From contig OX467083.1 of the NCBI GenBank assembly GCA_950106755.1, forward strand, positions 30,623,029-30,687,028: a stretch of DNA of 64,000 bases, read 5' to 3'. The position numbers and the translations under genes were made by a program. Source of the DNA: Climacium dendroides (lineage: Eukaryota; Streptophyta; Bryopsida; Hypnales; Climaciaceae). Under the pieces are notes generated by a model. It saw nothing but the letters and a program-made list of their open reading frames with translations. It was not told the origin of the DNA and did no database searches. Shown here piece after piece: positions 24,887 through 38,284 of the stretch. How positions within the stretch are numbered: the stretch's first letter is position 1; every line of letters begins with the position of its first letter.

Positions 24887-26156
24887 TTAACCCTTAAAGG
24901 ACGAACTAGTAAATGTAGAAACCATCCCTTTGGTTGTTGTGTGAATTATTTGCTTACAAAACTGCAAAAGCACTTATTGGAAGTCAAACTACTAAACTAT
25001 AGAAGACCTCCGTTTTTTACAATGAGAAATAGTTGTACTTTTGTCCTATTAGAAGGATTCTCTGTCATCCATCAGACAAATGTCATCCTAGACATTTAAC
25101 TCATAAATGATGTTGAGGACGTTTTTAGACGATAAATGATAAAGAATCTCTCCATTCAAGATAGAAGTGCAACTATTCAACTTCCAAATTTTGAATGAAA
25201 AAGGAAGGTCTTCTATAGTAGTTTGACTTCCAATGAGTGTTTTTGCATTTAGGAGTTAACCTATAAACGATACATAGGACGTTTTCTAGCCCCATGAATG
25301 ACACAAAATCTCTTCATGTAGAATAGAAGTGCAACTATTCATCCTCCAAATTTTGTGTGAAAAGGGGAGGTCTTCTACAATAGTGTATCTTTTAATGAGT
25401 GCTCTTTCATATTTTTGTAAGTCAACAATTCACACGGTACCCAAACAAATGATTTCCACGGTGACCGACTCATCCTTTAAGGGTTAACCTTTAAACAATG
25501 ATGAGGACATTTTCCGGCCAATGAATGACAAAAAATCTCTCCATGTAGGATAGAAGTGCAACTATTCATCCTCCAAATTTTGTGTGAAAAGGGGAGGTCT
25601 TTTGGAGTAATTTACCTTCCAATGAATGTTTTTTTTCATTTTTATTAAAAGCCAACAATTCACACGGTACCCAAACAGATGATTTTCATGGTGACCGGCT
25701 CGTCATTTAACCCTTAAACGCTAGGCTAGTGCCCGTGGAAATCAGCCCTTTTGGAACCGTGTGACATCATCTAGTTTAAAAAAACGAAAATATTTATTGG
25801 GAGTCAAACTACTGTAAAAGATTTCCCCCTTCCACCCCTAATTCCGAGGATGAATAGTTGCATTTGTGTCCTACACAAGAGAATTCCTTGTCATCCATCG
25901 GACGCTTGGCGTCCGCCTCAACGTTTAACCCTAAAAAGGCCCGAAAGCCCTTTGCGGCCGTATAGTATATTACGAATACGGTGGTATTTGACTAGAAAAA
26001 CATTGACCAAATAGTGTTTAGTACAAAGTTAATTAATGATTGTGGTAGTATATAAATAATAATGTATCACAATTCATACAGTAAACCACAATTGAAGAGT
26101 TATAAGGCTAAATATGGATCGTATAGAGGGACCCCAAAGGGCCTTTCAAGAGTTAA
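24887..26156. mobile_element. Concatemer of six TTAA-type elements sharing junction TTAA sites
   Basis: TTAA occurs at 24887, 25096, 25256, 25484, 25707, 25925 and 26153, and each interval holds one element. Interval 1 is family B inverted (starts CCCTTAAAGGACG). Intervals 2-4 are family B forward (signature AGAAGTGCAACTATTCA), the second of them truncated to 160 bp. Interval 5 is family B inverted. Interval 6 is family A (CCCTAAAAAGGCCCGAAAG ... CCTTTCAAGAG). Full units are about 210-230 bp and neighbours share a single TTAA. There is no coding capacity. Confidence 0.7.
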
Positions 26157-29100
26157 CCCCAAAGTGACATTCGATATCCAAGGTTCAAAAACATCATTGC
26201 TTTTGAAGCTCTATAAGTCTAGATATCTTCAAGTTATACAAATCTCAACCGTACAATCTTGTAGTGTGTATGTTTTAGATGATATGTACAAAATTTGAAG
26301 TCATTTGGCCATATAGATTGCAAGATCATAATGTTTTAGTGTCAAAAATAGATGCTGAAATTTTCCCCAAAACACATTTGGAGGTGAAATTTGCTATCTA
26401 AACCTACTCAAATGTAAAAACTTTACACTACAAAATGATTCAAAACTAGTATACAAACACATTGGTGAATTTTTTTTTCAATCAATCGACTCATTGTGTA
26501 AAAAAAAACAGCTTTGAAAGAAAACATTTCCCGAAAGGCGTTCCGAACGCACTTCGCAACACAAGTCCTGAGTCGTCCTGACCTGGCCTGGATACCACCT
26601 GTACCAGGCCCAGGCTGCCACGCCGCAAGGACCAGAAAACACTATCTACCGTTCTGAGGAGTGTGCGGATCGACTACGGATAGGCAGCACTCCTCCTTCA
26701 ACCACAGCTTGACAGATCGCTCTCGTACTCTCGTAGACTGAGAGAAAAAAGCACCCAACCCAACATTCTTCCCAGAAAGCACCGCTCCATGCTTTAAATA
26801 GCTTTATCAGAATGTCAGATACTAGGATCAAATTGTTTTTGTGCAGTAGTTCCTGGACAATTTGCAGAATTTCGAATCGCGGGGTACTGTAGCAGTGGTG
26901 TTATTACTGTTACTGGGTTGGCTTCACTTGCTACAATAAGTTGAAATAATAGCGGGCGAGAGAGGTGGATGGGTCCGGTTGGTACAATAACCACGAAACC
27001 CTAAAATAGTATTGGACCTCGTGAAAGGCACCAAGTGTGCAATCGCGACTTGCGAATCTCTCGCGAGATTCATCGAGAAGTCCCTCTTGCAGCTGCTGTC
27101 AGTTTGGGGCTGGTGGAATCGAAGGTTCCTCAAGGTCAATTTGAGAGTTGGCATATTGATATATTGGTATGAGATAATTGTGATTTGTAATCAGGAACTG
27201 TGGACCACATGTCAGCGGGGTGCCGACACAGCTGATTTTGACGAAAATTTGAGGTACTGGGTGCCGCCATGAGTTGTTGCTGTGAGCTTTAACGGAGCAA
27301 GTATCCCGATGCATTGGTCTTAGTTTTGCAGCATTTCGTGATTTCGTGCTTCTTGGATTGTTGTTTACAGATTCTATGGTCTTTTTGCGTATTTTATTGG
27401 TTAAATCTTTGGAGGTGGATTGCCCGAGTCGAATTTTCTGTTGAAGGATTGTCATGGTGACCATTTGGTTGTGGGTGCACTTTTGGCGCTGGCGGATTGG
27501 ATTTTTATCGTTTTGTTAGCAAAGAGATCGACCTTGGTGAGCTCGTGCAGTGATGGCTATGTCTGTTGAGAGCTTTTAGTTGGACCCAACGATTTTATGC
27601 TCTTCTCCCGATTCGTATTCACTCCAATTTTACAAAATGCCTTCTTAGCGATTCGGACGACCTTTGTGCCAAGAATGAACCAGATGCTTGTGAATTTCGT
27701 GTAAATGTTTGTTTGACACCGGGTTTTTTTTGTCCTTCTTAGTGATTCGAGAAGCCAGTGTGCTACTTTAGCTAAAGAGCTCATTATGGTCGCTATTTAA
27801 TCTCGAGCGTATCTTGAATACAGAGCTGCTGGAAAATGACTTCAAGCAATTTGTAACAATTATGTTGGGTTTTATCGCGGCAATATGTGTAGAACTGTAG
27901 ATGCGTTTGCACACCCGGTGGAATCACGAATTGTTCATCGTCACTGATTTCTAGTCCACGCAGACTTGAGTGTCCTTTCAATAATAGGGGAGATGGCGGG
28001 GTCGAACGGAGTGGTACGCATTCTGTCATATGGTGTAGGCCTGTATCCGCTGCGTCCGGTATCTGCTGCGTAATTTGTTGACTTTTTTTTTTTTTTTTTT
28101 AATGCATCCAGCTGGCACTTGTTCATGCCGTTTCGACTGACAAGTGGCTCTGACAAGTGGCTTGCAGTGAGTGTGCAAGATAACAGCAGTGTCGCATTTT
28201 TCTGCTGGTCGGAAGGGACGTGGCAGTGACGTGGGGGATTGATGCTTGAGGTTCTGCGACGTCGGAAGAGTTGGGCGACTTCCTTCTCAAGCAGGGCGGC
28301 ACCGGGGGCGGCACAATTTACAGCGTACGTCGCGAAGTGAATGAATTTGTATGTGGTTGCTCAGTTTGAATTGGTTGACGCCAATGAAACGAGAATATAT
28401 CCAAATTGCTTGTAAGTCGAAAGAAATCTTGCCGTTTTGGTGGAAAGATTCGGAGTGGTCATTCCATGCGCGAAAGCAGTTGTGAATTTGTTCTGCAGAC
28501 ATGTCAATTGTAAAGTTGAGAGGTGCATATTTGCCCTCCCGTTAGATTTCACGGTGAACTGTTTAGCTGTGATTTTTGGTCTCAACTCGAAGGGTGAAAT
28601 GGAAGTGTATAGCATGCTGGACTCTGTTTGAGCGAGGAAAGTGTTGTCCGTGCGATTAATAATCGCTGTATGTTCCATGAGTGAGGATTAGCAGTCGCTC
28701 GCAGGTAGATTCGGAATTTTGTGATTTTTTCCCAGAATGAATGATCGAATGTGGCATTCTGGGGTTATGGGAGAGCTGACGTAGTGAAGTTTTGGCGTAG
28801 TGAAGTTTTGAGACAAGTGTAAAACATGAAGATTTCTAGGCCAAACAAATTGGGCTCTCTCTTTATCTTTGCAAACAATAGCAGCAAAATTAAATAGGAG
28901 CACCGCTAAGGATATAGTCGCACTTGTGCTATGAATTCAAACAAGCACAGATAATTGATTTTTTATTGTCGGCGGAGGCTTGATATTTTCGTGTTTCTCT
29001 TGGCCAGGATTGAAATTTGCGTTGGTATTGCTTCCAGCAGCAACGGTACAGGGGAAATTGCTTGGCGATCGTGTTCTCTGGCGGTGGTACTGTTGTAAGA

Positions 29101-29378
29101 CTGGATTGATGGAATCTATGTCGAAGGAACAGACGCGCAAAACACCATGTTCTATTGCAGCCGCACTAGAGAGGAATTTGGATCGTTGTTTTAAGTATCT
29201 GCCGCGACATTGAGTAAGGCAGGAACTTTGGGTGGGGAAGTCGGTGAAACCAGACTATCGGAGTATTTTAAATTTACAAATATTCATCCCTTTGGTTGGT
29301 TCTTTTCAGTCCTTGAAACGGAGCTTTTTCAGATTTGCAATTCACATTTAAGGGACCAATCCCTTCGTTTCTTTATTT
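26157..29378. other. Upstream region and probable promoter/5' leader of the C2/GRAM gene
   Basis: From about 26520 the composition changes from AT-rich to balanced, and stays so up to the first coding exon. Candidate signals are TTTAAATAG at about 26790 and a telo-box-like GAAACCCTAAAA at about 26995. A run of about 19 T lies at about 28085. Many short frames are open on both strands but none encodes a C2 domain or any other domain I recognise. A long, possibly spliced 5' untranslated region is the simplest reading; an unidentified gene here cannot be excluded. Confidence 0.45.
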
Positions 29379-32300
29379 ATGGATACTGTCATGGAGGACA
29401 GTACATCCAATCCCAGTCCTGCTGAAGAAAGTTTGAGAGCCTCTCTCATGCGCACGGACTCCATGAGCAGTGACAGTTCAATTGACTCTGAAAAGCTTAT
29501 TGATGTTCCAGTGTCGCCAGATATGATGGTAAGCCCTTAGTGCTCAAGTTCATAATTTGCAATATTCTGGTCGATTGGTTATAGTTATACGCATCTACTA
29601 TGGTTTGGGCTTGTATAGGTGTTATTTTGTATTTTCTTTCTGCAGCAGCTGCTCTCAACGTATGATTGGGATTCACCATGTATATAGAGTTTGTTGGCTA
29701 AAATTGTTTTCCACTAGTAACTTTCTCACATCGTACTGAGATAAGTTTTTGCTGTGCCAGCTTTACCCACAAAATATGGCCGAATTGAATCCCGACCAGG
29801 AGTTCGAGAAGGAAGTTGAAATGCAGGAGCGGAAGCGGTCTAAAAAGAAATGGAAAGGAGATGCCCAACGAGTAGCAAGCAAGCTGTCATCAGTTATCAA
29901 GAAGCGTGGCAATAAACATAAAGGGAGCGACACATCTTCAACCAGGTCGTGACTCGCCACGTGTGAATCCTTTGTCATCTGATTGCTTTTGCTCGACCGA
30001 AATTGGTCGGTTTAAATATTTTATTTTACTTCCATATTTAACTGTGGGTTTGAATGTTTAGATGTTACTCAGGAATATGTGGAAGCCCCTGCCGTAGTTT
30101 TCGCAAATGTTGATTTGGTTTCCATTCTTGTATTTTGGTATTCAAAGATGCTGTTTTAATTTCAGGAACTATTCTGGTATTCAAAGATGACAAACAGGTT
30201 TTACACACTTGAAATCATTTTTGAAATATGTTATTACGGTTCAGTTGGAATGTAATATTCCGTTTCATGGGATAGGCGATTTTACTATCATAATCCTGAC
30301 ATGCCAAGCTCGAAATGTCTATCCTGTCCTGCGGACATCCTCTTATCAGCTGTACGATTTCATATGCAGGTCTTCCGAGCCAGATTCATTCCGAAGTCGT
30401 GATAGCAGTGAAGTAAGCTGTGGGGAGGAAGAGGATTCAATACCTACTTCCTTTTTCGATGATGATGGAAAAAGCATAGCTTCATCTCCGGAAGAGTTTC
30501 CGCCGCCATTGGCCGGTGGACTGATTATGGATCAAAAATATTCCGTGAGTGCCAAGGCAATGAATGCAATCATATACAAGCCAGGATCAGCATTTGTGAA
30601 GGATTTACTCCAGGTTCAAAAGACGACTGATTACCTGGCACAGCCTTGGAAGAAAGTAGGCAATGATCCCATCAAGAGATCCATCACCTCTGTCAGAGCT
30701 GCAACTAGGCTGGTAAAATCCGTCAAATCATTTGAGACTCAAACGTATACTCGAGCCGATGACAAAGGATTCTGCATTCTAGTCACAAACTCTACGCCGG
30801 ATGTGCCTTATGGAGGGAGCTTCATTGTTGAAATGCAGGTAGTGCTCACCATTTGGTGCTTAAGAAGATTTTACGTTCAATTGAATTACATGAGCGAAAA
30901 GTATGCATGGATGTCCTATTCCCGTCTAACTTTCGTTGTTCATGTTCGTGTTCGTCTTGTGTTATAAATTTGAATCGTACACATTAGTGAATAAACGAGG
31001 AGCCAAGATACTTTCTATAGACAAGTTTATGGAATATACACTTTCATGACTACTTTTCCCTTGCATCAAAAATAGTTTTTCCTTCTGTTTATAAATCGAG
31101 TCGCCAGAAGGAGACCTCAGTCACTAACTCTTTCTACAGGTAGTTATTGCGGCTCTACCAGACTTGCCAAGTGGAGAAAAGTCCTGCCAAGTCCAAGTAT
31201 CTTGGAAGCTGAATTTTCTACATAGCACGATGATGAAGGGCATGATCGAAAGTGGTGCACGTAATGGAATAAGAGACAGCTTTATTGTTTATCGAGAGGT
31301 GTCTATTTCAACTCATAGTCCTCTGCCACTAGTCAAAATACATACTGTATATCAGAGCTCCCGCTGATGAATCTCTCTAGAAGCCATCGACGCAGTGAAA
31401 TGTGTTGACCTTGCATTTCATGCATCTGTATTTGAAAACGATTTTTTATTTTCGTGTTTGATTTGGTATGGTGATATTCTAGCATTAAAAGGTAAAGATC
31501 GGTTGTGTGTATTAACCCTTCCCTCTTTCATGGCAAGGTTTTGTCAAAGTATGCGACTCCTATTTCTGATAAGGACTCATCAACTTCACTCGATGGCGAC
31601 GATGAGAAACTCATTAGTGACTGGGAAATTTTTTGGGATTATTTTAAGAAATGGCATGTGCTACTTGCGTTTGTGTCTTTGACCATCGTCTTGGTGCACA
31701 TTGCCCTTGCCCCTCCAAAAAGAAAGTCTGGGCTTGAGTTTTGGATAATCGACATGCCTGACTCGTTGATGGAGCTGATTATTTCAGCTTTTGTTGGGAT
31801 TCAAGTCCAACGAGTAGCCGTCATGTTCTTTGATTTCTTTCGAGCCCGCTATTGGCAAAGTAAGTATTGTTGTTCTCGTAGTAGAATTACTAACTATGCA
31901 CTAGCTAAGACATGTCAACATTCTTTCAAGTAGCCCTTGGAGTTTTCTAACTGATTTTGCTGATTGATGGTTGGTAGTTTGAAGGGATTCCTCCTTCCCC
32001 TTTATATCCCAAACAGTATTTTATCCTTCTGTGGATGCAAGTTATAAAGTCTGCAATCGTTGGGTTCATCACGCAGGTGGAGATCATGGAGTGAAAGCTC
32101 GAGGGGATGGTTGGTTTACATCAGTCTCATTGGTAGAAGGAGAAAACATTGCTCTCCCTGATTCTGGTACTGCCAGTCCATATGTGGTGTTCTCATGCAA
32201 CGGAAAGGACCGAACCAGTTCGGTCAAATTGCGTACTACTCACCCAGTTTGGCGGGGTAAGTATATATCTGCAATTATAGTCGTTCTGGAGGATGGAGTC

Positions 32301-35087
32301 ATTATAAACAAGTTCTTATCCTGACGTGTTTTCTTTCTGCAGAGATTTTTGAGTTCAACGCAACTGATGATCCACCCACAACCATGGACGTTGAGGTCTT
32401 CGATTATGACGGTCCATTCTCTGAGGCACAATCACTTGGCCATGCTGAAATAAACTTTTTGAAACAAAGTCCAGGACAATTGGCGGATTTCTGGCTCCCC
32501 TTGAATGGGAAAAGTGCTCGGGCAAATGGCTCAAAGCTCCACTTACGCGTTTTTCTAACTCACACCAGAGATACTGACGCTTTGCCTGAGTATCTTGAAC
32601 GTGTAGAGCGAGAAGTTGGAGTGAAGGTCTGTTACTCACTTTTTCTTAACTAGGAGTAAAGTGTGTTGGTACATTGGTTCAGCATCATCGTTTGTTTGTG
32701 TGTCTTAAGATCCAAGTTATCATCATTGTTCGTTCTTAAGAAACACATATCATCTAACCAGAAAATTCTTATTTCTTTATTTTGGTGCTCTTGGCAGAAT
32801 ATTAAATGTCTTTGGCACGGAAGGTTTAGATAAACCGAGGTTGACAACCAGATGTTTGATGTGTTCTTTTACACTTCCATATGCGACTTTTGAATTTTTG
32901 TACAGGTGAGGAAGCGTTCCGCACAAAAAAATAGTTCATTTCAGAAGCTCTTTTCGTTACCTGCTGAGGAGTTTCTGATCAATGATTTTGCTTGCGCAAT
33001 CAAGAGGAAAATACCAATTCAGGTATGATATTTAGCTTTGATATGGTAAGATATTACAATTGTGTTGTCCGCTCTATTCAACTTATGTTCTGTTTTCCCT
33101 AAGCAGTCCAAGTGTTATCTTGGTCAACTTTCAATTTTGTTTGTGACTCTGGTTGTGAAGTGAGTACGGGATTTGAATTTAGAGTCCTTGGGATGGACAA
33201 TCTTGCTGACCTTCGAGTTTTTCTGCAACAGGGCCGTCTATTCCTGTCGCCACGGCTCTTAGGATTCTACTCCAACTTGTTTGGTCACAAGACCAAATTC
33301 ACCCTTATTTGGGAGGAAATTGAAGAGATAAAGGAGACAGCTCAATCCATCAATCCTTCGATAGTTGTTTTCTTGCGGAAAGGCCGTGGCTTTGATGCAA
33401 GGCATGGCGCAAGGGGTATTGATGGAAAGGGTCGTTTGAAGTTCCAATTTCTGTCATTTGTGCGCTCTGGGACTGCTTTCAGGTATTTGTGATGTTCTGT
33501 GACTCAAAGGCAACTTATTTAAGTCACGTAGCTAATGAGAGGCATTCAATGTGATCGTCAACGATATGATACATCGGGTCATCCTTTCGTCTACTGCAGT
33601 TTGCGTGTCAGAATTTCATTTATACAATTTGATGTTTGATTAGATTTTGATGTTTGATTAGATTTTCTTAGAAGGACCGTTGGCATTTCATTGAGGTTGT
33701 TTGCAGTTGTGAACCTCATTGCAAGGCATGACAACTATGAAAAATACCAACCAGAACGGCCACTCTTTAAGTCTAAAGAGCCTAACTCAATAAAAAGAAA
33801 AGTTTCTAATTTGATTTCGTGCGTTGAATACCAGAGCCATCGTTGCTTTGTGGAAGAACAGGAACTTGAGCTTCGAGCAGAAAATGGATATCATAGCGAG
33901 TGTGGAAGCTGGTGACATGAAGTATTCTGTATCAGAGAGACAGGCAGATGACCGTCAGCCTTTCCTGGGGATTGAAGAGGCCCCTATGTCGGAGGTCGTT
34001 CACATGGAAATTCCCATAACGGTGAGATAACTTGCGTTATTGCTTTATTTTGGATTGATATGTGAGAGAATATCTTGAAATCCTTAATTATCAGTAGGCT
34101 ACGTGTCGTCCTTGAGCTATCCTTCATGATCCAACCATTTGTGAATCATTCAACCATCTCTCTCTCTCTCTTCAAAAATGGAAATTCTTCAGCTTTTATT
34201 ACTTGAAACCAGGGAGTTGTGGAAGGCAGTAATGTTGCAGTCAATTTGACGCTCACGATTTGCTTCCTCAACCTTGGATCTTAGTAGAATTAACTACGTT
34301 TTTGGTGTTGTGGAATCTGTCTTCGAGAGTTCGAAGTGCTGATACTCGGAAATTACGATTGCTTGGGGCCATTCGCTTGGTCAATCTAATGATATTGTAA
34401 TTCTCTCTTTGTATTTCGATCACAATGTTGCAGGTTGAGTCCGTGCACGCAGTTGTTGTAGATGACCAGAAAGATCGTCATGTAAATGAGAAACTTGGAC
34501 TCTCGAACTATGAGAGCTCTCCGTGGGAGGTTGTGGATGGGAAGATTGGTATTCAACGTCGTCATCTTAGTTACAGACTGAACCGTCTGATTACTCAATT
34601 TGGAAGCAAAATATCTTCTATCCAGCAGAAGACTTTGTCCACCGACTCAAAGAAATTGACCATCAACGAGATTCTGACACTTCATGATGTGCCATTTGGT
34701 GAACATTTCCAAGTATGTCCTCCCTTCAATTTCATGCTTCATTTTCACAAACCGTGGTGTGTGTAGCCTATGCATCATTTCACAGTTACAGTGAGTAACA
34801 AATTTTCATCATTTCATGTTGACTTTGCATTTCTGACCCTCTGTGATTTGTAGATACAAGCTCGTATGGAGCTAGAGACGTTATCTATGCATCCAATCAC
34901 CACGCAATTCAGGGCTTTTGTTGGGGTCGCATGGCATAAGGCTACCGAGTTGGATCAACGGAAAGTGACCAAAAACATATATGAGCATATGACAAATCAA
35001 TTTCGGTCTCTTATAGAACTTATTGTTGAGGAAGTTCAACCTCAGCATCCCCCCCTCAAGGACGATAAGCGGAGCAATGGGCTTTGA
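29379..35087 (+). CDS. C2/GRAM/VASt domain protein (At1g03370-like), 12 exons
   Basis: Likely a membrane-contact-site lipid/sterol-binding protein. Exons: 29379-29528, 29761-29945, 30370-30838, 31140-31298, 31538-31859, 32077-32256, 32343-32626, 32906-33022, 33232-33482, 33835-34021, 34434-34712, 34854-35087. All have GT-AG borders and matching phases and give 938 residues. Order: Ser-rich start and basic segment (1-111), first VASt-like domain (about 150-320, ending SWKLNFLHSTMMKGMIE), a hydrophobic segment (about 361-380, HVLLAFVSLTIVLVHIALA), C2 (about 436-555, GDGWFTSVSLVEGEN), GRAM (about 600-690, GRLFLSPRLLGFYSNLFG), second VASt (about 765-930). The Arabidopsis relative is about 1020 residues and has an extra N-terminal C2, which is absent here. 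Two in-frame ATGs (29379, 29391) follow an in-frame stop at 29349. Confidence 0.92.
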
Positions 35088-38059
35088 AGTTCAGACTGCT
35101 ATTCTCTTTCCAGCAGACATCTGTCACATTTGACAGGTAGCGATTTCAAGTTGCTATCCTTATTCTCGTAAATCCTGGATGTGTATTTTCAGAAGTGGTA
35201 TGATTCCTTTGGGGGAGGAAAGTTAATTTTGTGCAACTTGCACCCCTGTAGTGGTGGTGATTAGGCAAGGTCATTGAAATCCTATTGTTGAGCTCGATCG
35301 TGGACCTGTTCGGCATCACTTCGTGTACAGATTGAGCTTTAACTTAGGGTGAGGTTGAAGAGCATGATTTAAGCGAGATGTTATTGACATCAGTAACAGA
35401 GTCTTGAATGTAGATGCGTTGCAAATTGATTAGTGGAGCATTGAAATAGTCACTGGATCTGTACGATACTTGCGAAGGTTAACGATTTGGGTTGTTTTTT
35501 AGGGTTAAAAATCCTCCTGGGTCTTTTAACTCTTCTCAATCAGTCTGTAATTTTAAGATAAATTTGTGCATTTTCGTGTAAGCAATGTCTGCCTGATGAA
35601 TTACTGTTACACCTCTCTAATGTGGCTCCCTGTTGTGACAAATATTGACTCTACTTGACAGCTCAATCTTTCGAGGAATGATTTGTGAGACCATCACAGA
35701 AAGGGATTTTTAACAGGTTATATTAGAGAGGTGGTGCGGATGTAGCATGAAAGTGGGTAAACTGTAATTTAATTGAGTAACGTATAAGAAATTGGAGTTT
35801 CACAATGTAGTCACTAATACAAGTTGAGCGTGACAGAAGTACACCAATTTATCCTATCAGTGAGCATGCAATGCGGTGGAAACTCGTAAAAGCATTAAGC
35901 ATCAATATAAGCAATTGAGCATATTAGTTGGAGACATTTTTTAGAGAAAAAATATTTTTGTAGTATTAGCATTTGAAAATCATGAATATTAAAAAATAAA
36001 CAGATTTTTCGGGATATGGCATGCAATTTTTATGAATTTTTAAAGTAGAAGCTTCCTAGACCATTGAAACCATCATATAGTTGAAGTTGAACAACAATCA
36101 ACTAGTTGCATTTAAGTAAGGAGACGTTTTAAGGACAACAACAACACTTTAATGGAAGTCTAGGGACATTTCAAGGGGAATTCAATGTATATGAATAGGT
36201 ACATGGATGGTTTTAGATGTTTCTACCTTAATAAAGTTAGTGCAAAATTAAGGAAGAGGTAATTACCTTGTAAAGCATTTAATTTAGTTTTTAAGAAATT
36301 AAATTATTGGTATTAGGCATTGAAGTTATAAAATGGCCTCAACTACTATAGATTATAGAAAATGAGGTTATAGAGTTTCCAATCGCTAATTATCTTATAG
36401 AAATTAAAACAACAAAATAATATTATAGCTCATGTTAACCTTGGAAGGATGCCAAGGATATTTTGTGTCCTTTGGATGGTCAATTAAGCTTTGCTCATAT
36501 TGAAGAATAGATGGTTTTCATCCAATTCTTTATATGCAACTTTTTTGATGATATATCCATATCATTCACTTAAGGTTAAAGACATTTCAGTTTTTTTTTT
36601 TTAAATTTATATGGAATAGCTTATAAAAAAATACTTTGAGTTTTTTTTCCTTAAAATTTGATTTTGACATTCAAAACAATTTCTTTTGCTTTTGAGCAAA
36701 ACTAACAAAATGAAGCTTTTGAAGTGTAGTTTGTATTGCACTTGAAAATTAGTAAAAATTCTTAAAATAATCATTTTTGTAAAGTTTGAAGTTGAAGATC
36801 TATAACTAAGTTTTAGAATATTGAGTGACATGAAAACTTTCTTGCACCACAATGTTTTATATTATAGTTTATTTCTATTCTAAATTTTTTTTGAGGTTTT
36901 GAAAATGATTTGTATTTTACTCCAATTTTGTTTATTTTTTCTTCTCATATCTATGACAATTCAAAAATTTTACAAAAAAATTAAAAATTTTGTAACAAAT
37001 ATTAGACATGTGATTTCATCTTCGAGAAATAAAATTTTAAGAATAACTAATAGATGGAGAAGAAATGGAGATTATAGAATGAGGGACTTTCAAGTTTGAC
37101 TATATAATCATATTGTTATAGGCTCTGTCCCTTAGGAATTTTAGCATATTTTAATTTAGTTGTACTACAATTATCATTGATAATTAAATGAAACAATGAA
37201 GCAATATTTTAGCTTGTATTAATCTAAAATTACTACAAATAGGATGACTTTTGTAATTTATTGTCACATGCATCAAGAAGATAAATCAATGTAGGTTAGC
37301 TCCTAAATATTGCAATGTTTTGAGGTCAAAAAGTGCTTCAAAATACTCATATCCAAAGCAAGGCTAAAATCTTCTTCTCTAGCAAGTCCAATTGTAGGAC
37401 TCTTTAGTTAACTTATTTAATTCAAGTACATCCTTCTAAAAGTTTCAAGTAAGAATCCCACCAATTGCAAATTCAATGTGACTAAACTTCAAAAGATAGT
37501 TTTGTTTAACCCTTCCTAAAGGTGAAGTATTGTCTCTCAACATTTAAAAAAACACATGTAAGACCAAAACATGTGTGATTTTTCCAATACATTGGAAAAT
37601 GGGTTGAAAAATATAAAAAAAACTTAACCCAAATTTTTCTATATCCATCTTGAAATAAATAATAAAGTGGAAGGTGGTACTCAATGAAAGAAAAAATTAA
37701 ACGGCAAATATTTTTTGTAAGAAATTGATAATTTTAATCTTCAATGGTGAGAATGTTCTAGTATACAATATGTATCCTATGTTTTTGTTTTTATTCAAAA
37801 TTTAAAAAATTGAGTTCAAAAAGCAACTTTATATATTTTTTCTACCTTTATTGTTTGCAAAAGAAATCTCCTCATAACTTCCCTTCATTATTCAAAATTG
37901 AATGGTTCAAATGTTTAACTAGGTATCAATTTAAAAATATTAAACAAAATTGATTAATTATTTTTCAAAATACATTTTTAGTAGACCAATTTGACATTGA
38001 AATAAAAAATGCCTTATATAGTTAAACTTTTGCATTATTGATTGGAATGGTGTGAAACC
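35088..38059. other. 3' flank of the C2/GRAM gene, then AT-rich repeats
   Basis: The first 600-800 bp are balanced in composition and probably hold the 3' untranslated region. From about 35900 the DNA is very AT-rich. The segment at about 36885-37135 is a diverged direct repeat of about 52060-52330; both end GAGGGACTTTCAAGTTTGAC. No gene seen. Confidence 0.55.
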
Positions 38060-38284
38060 AAACTTCACATGTAGATTTTGATGATTACTTGGATGATTAG
38101 CATACATAAAATATATTCCATATAATGAAACTACAAACTTCACATGTAGATTTTGATGATTACTTGGATGATTAGCATACATAAAATATATTCCATATAA
38201 TGAAACTACAAACTTCACATGTAGATTTTGATGATTACTTGGATGATTAGCATACATAAAATATATTCCATATAATGAAACTAC
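38060..38284. repeat. Minisatellite, 75-bp unit x3
   Basis: Three identical 75-bp units start at 38060, 38135 and 38210 (AAACTTCACATGTAGATTTT...), and a fourth begins at 38285 but stops after about 7 bp. Because 75 is a multiple of three, the array is open on the minus strand as a 25-residue periodic frame, which is an artefact of the repeat rather than evidence of a gene. Confidence 0.95.
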
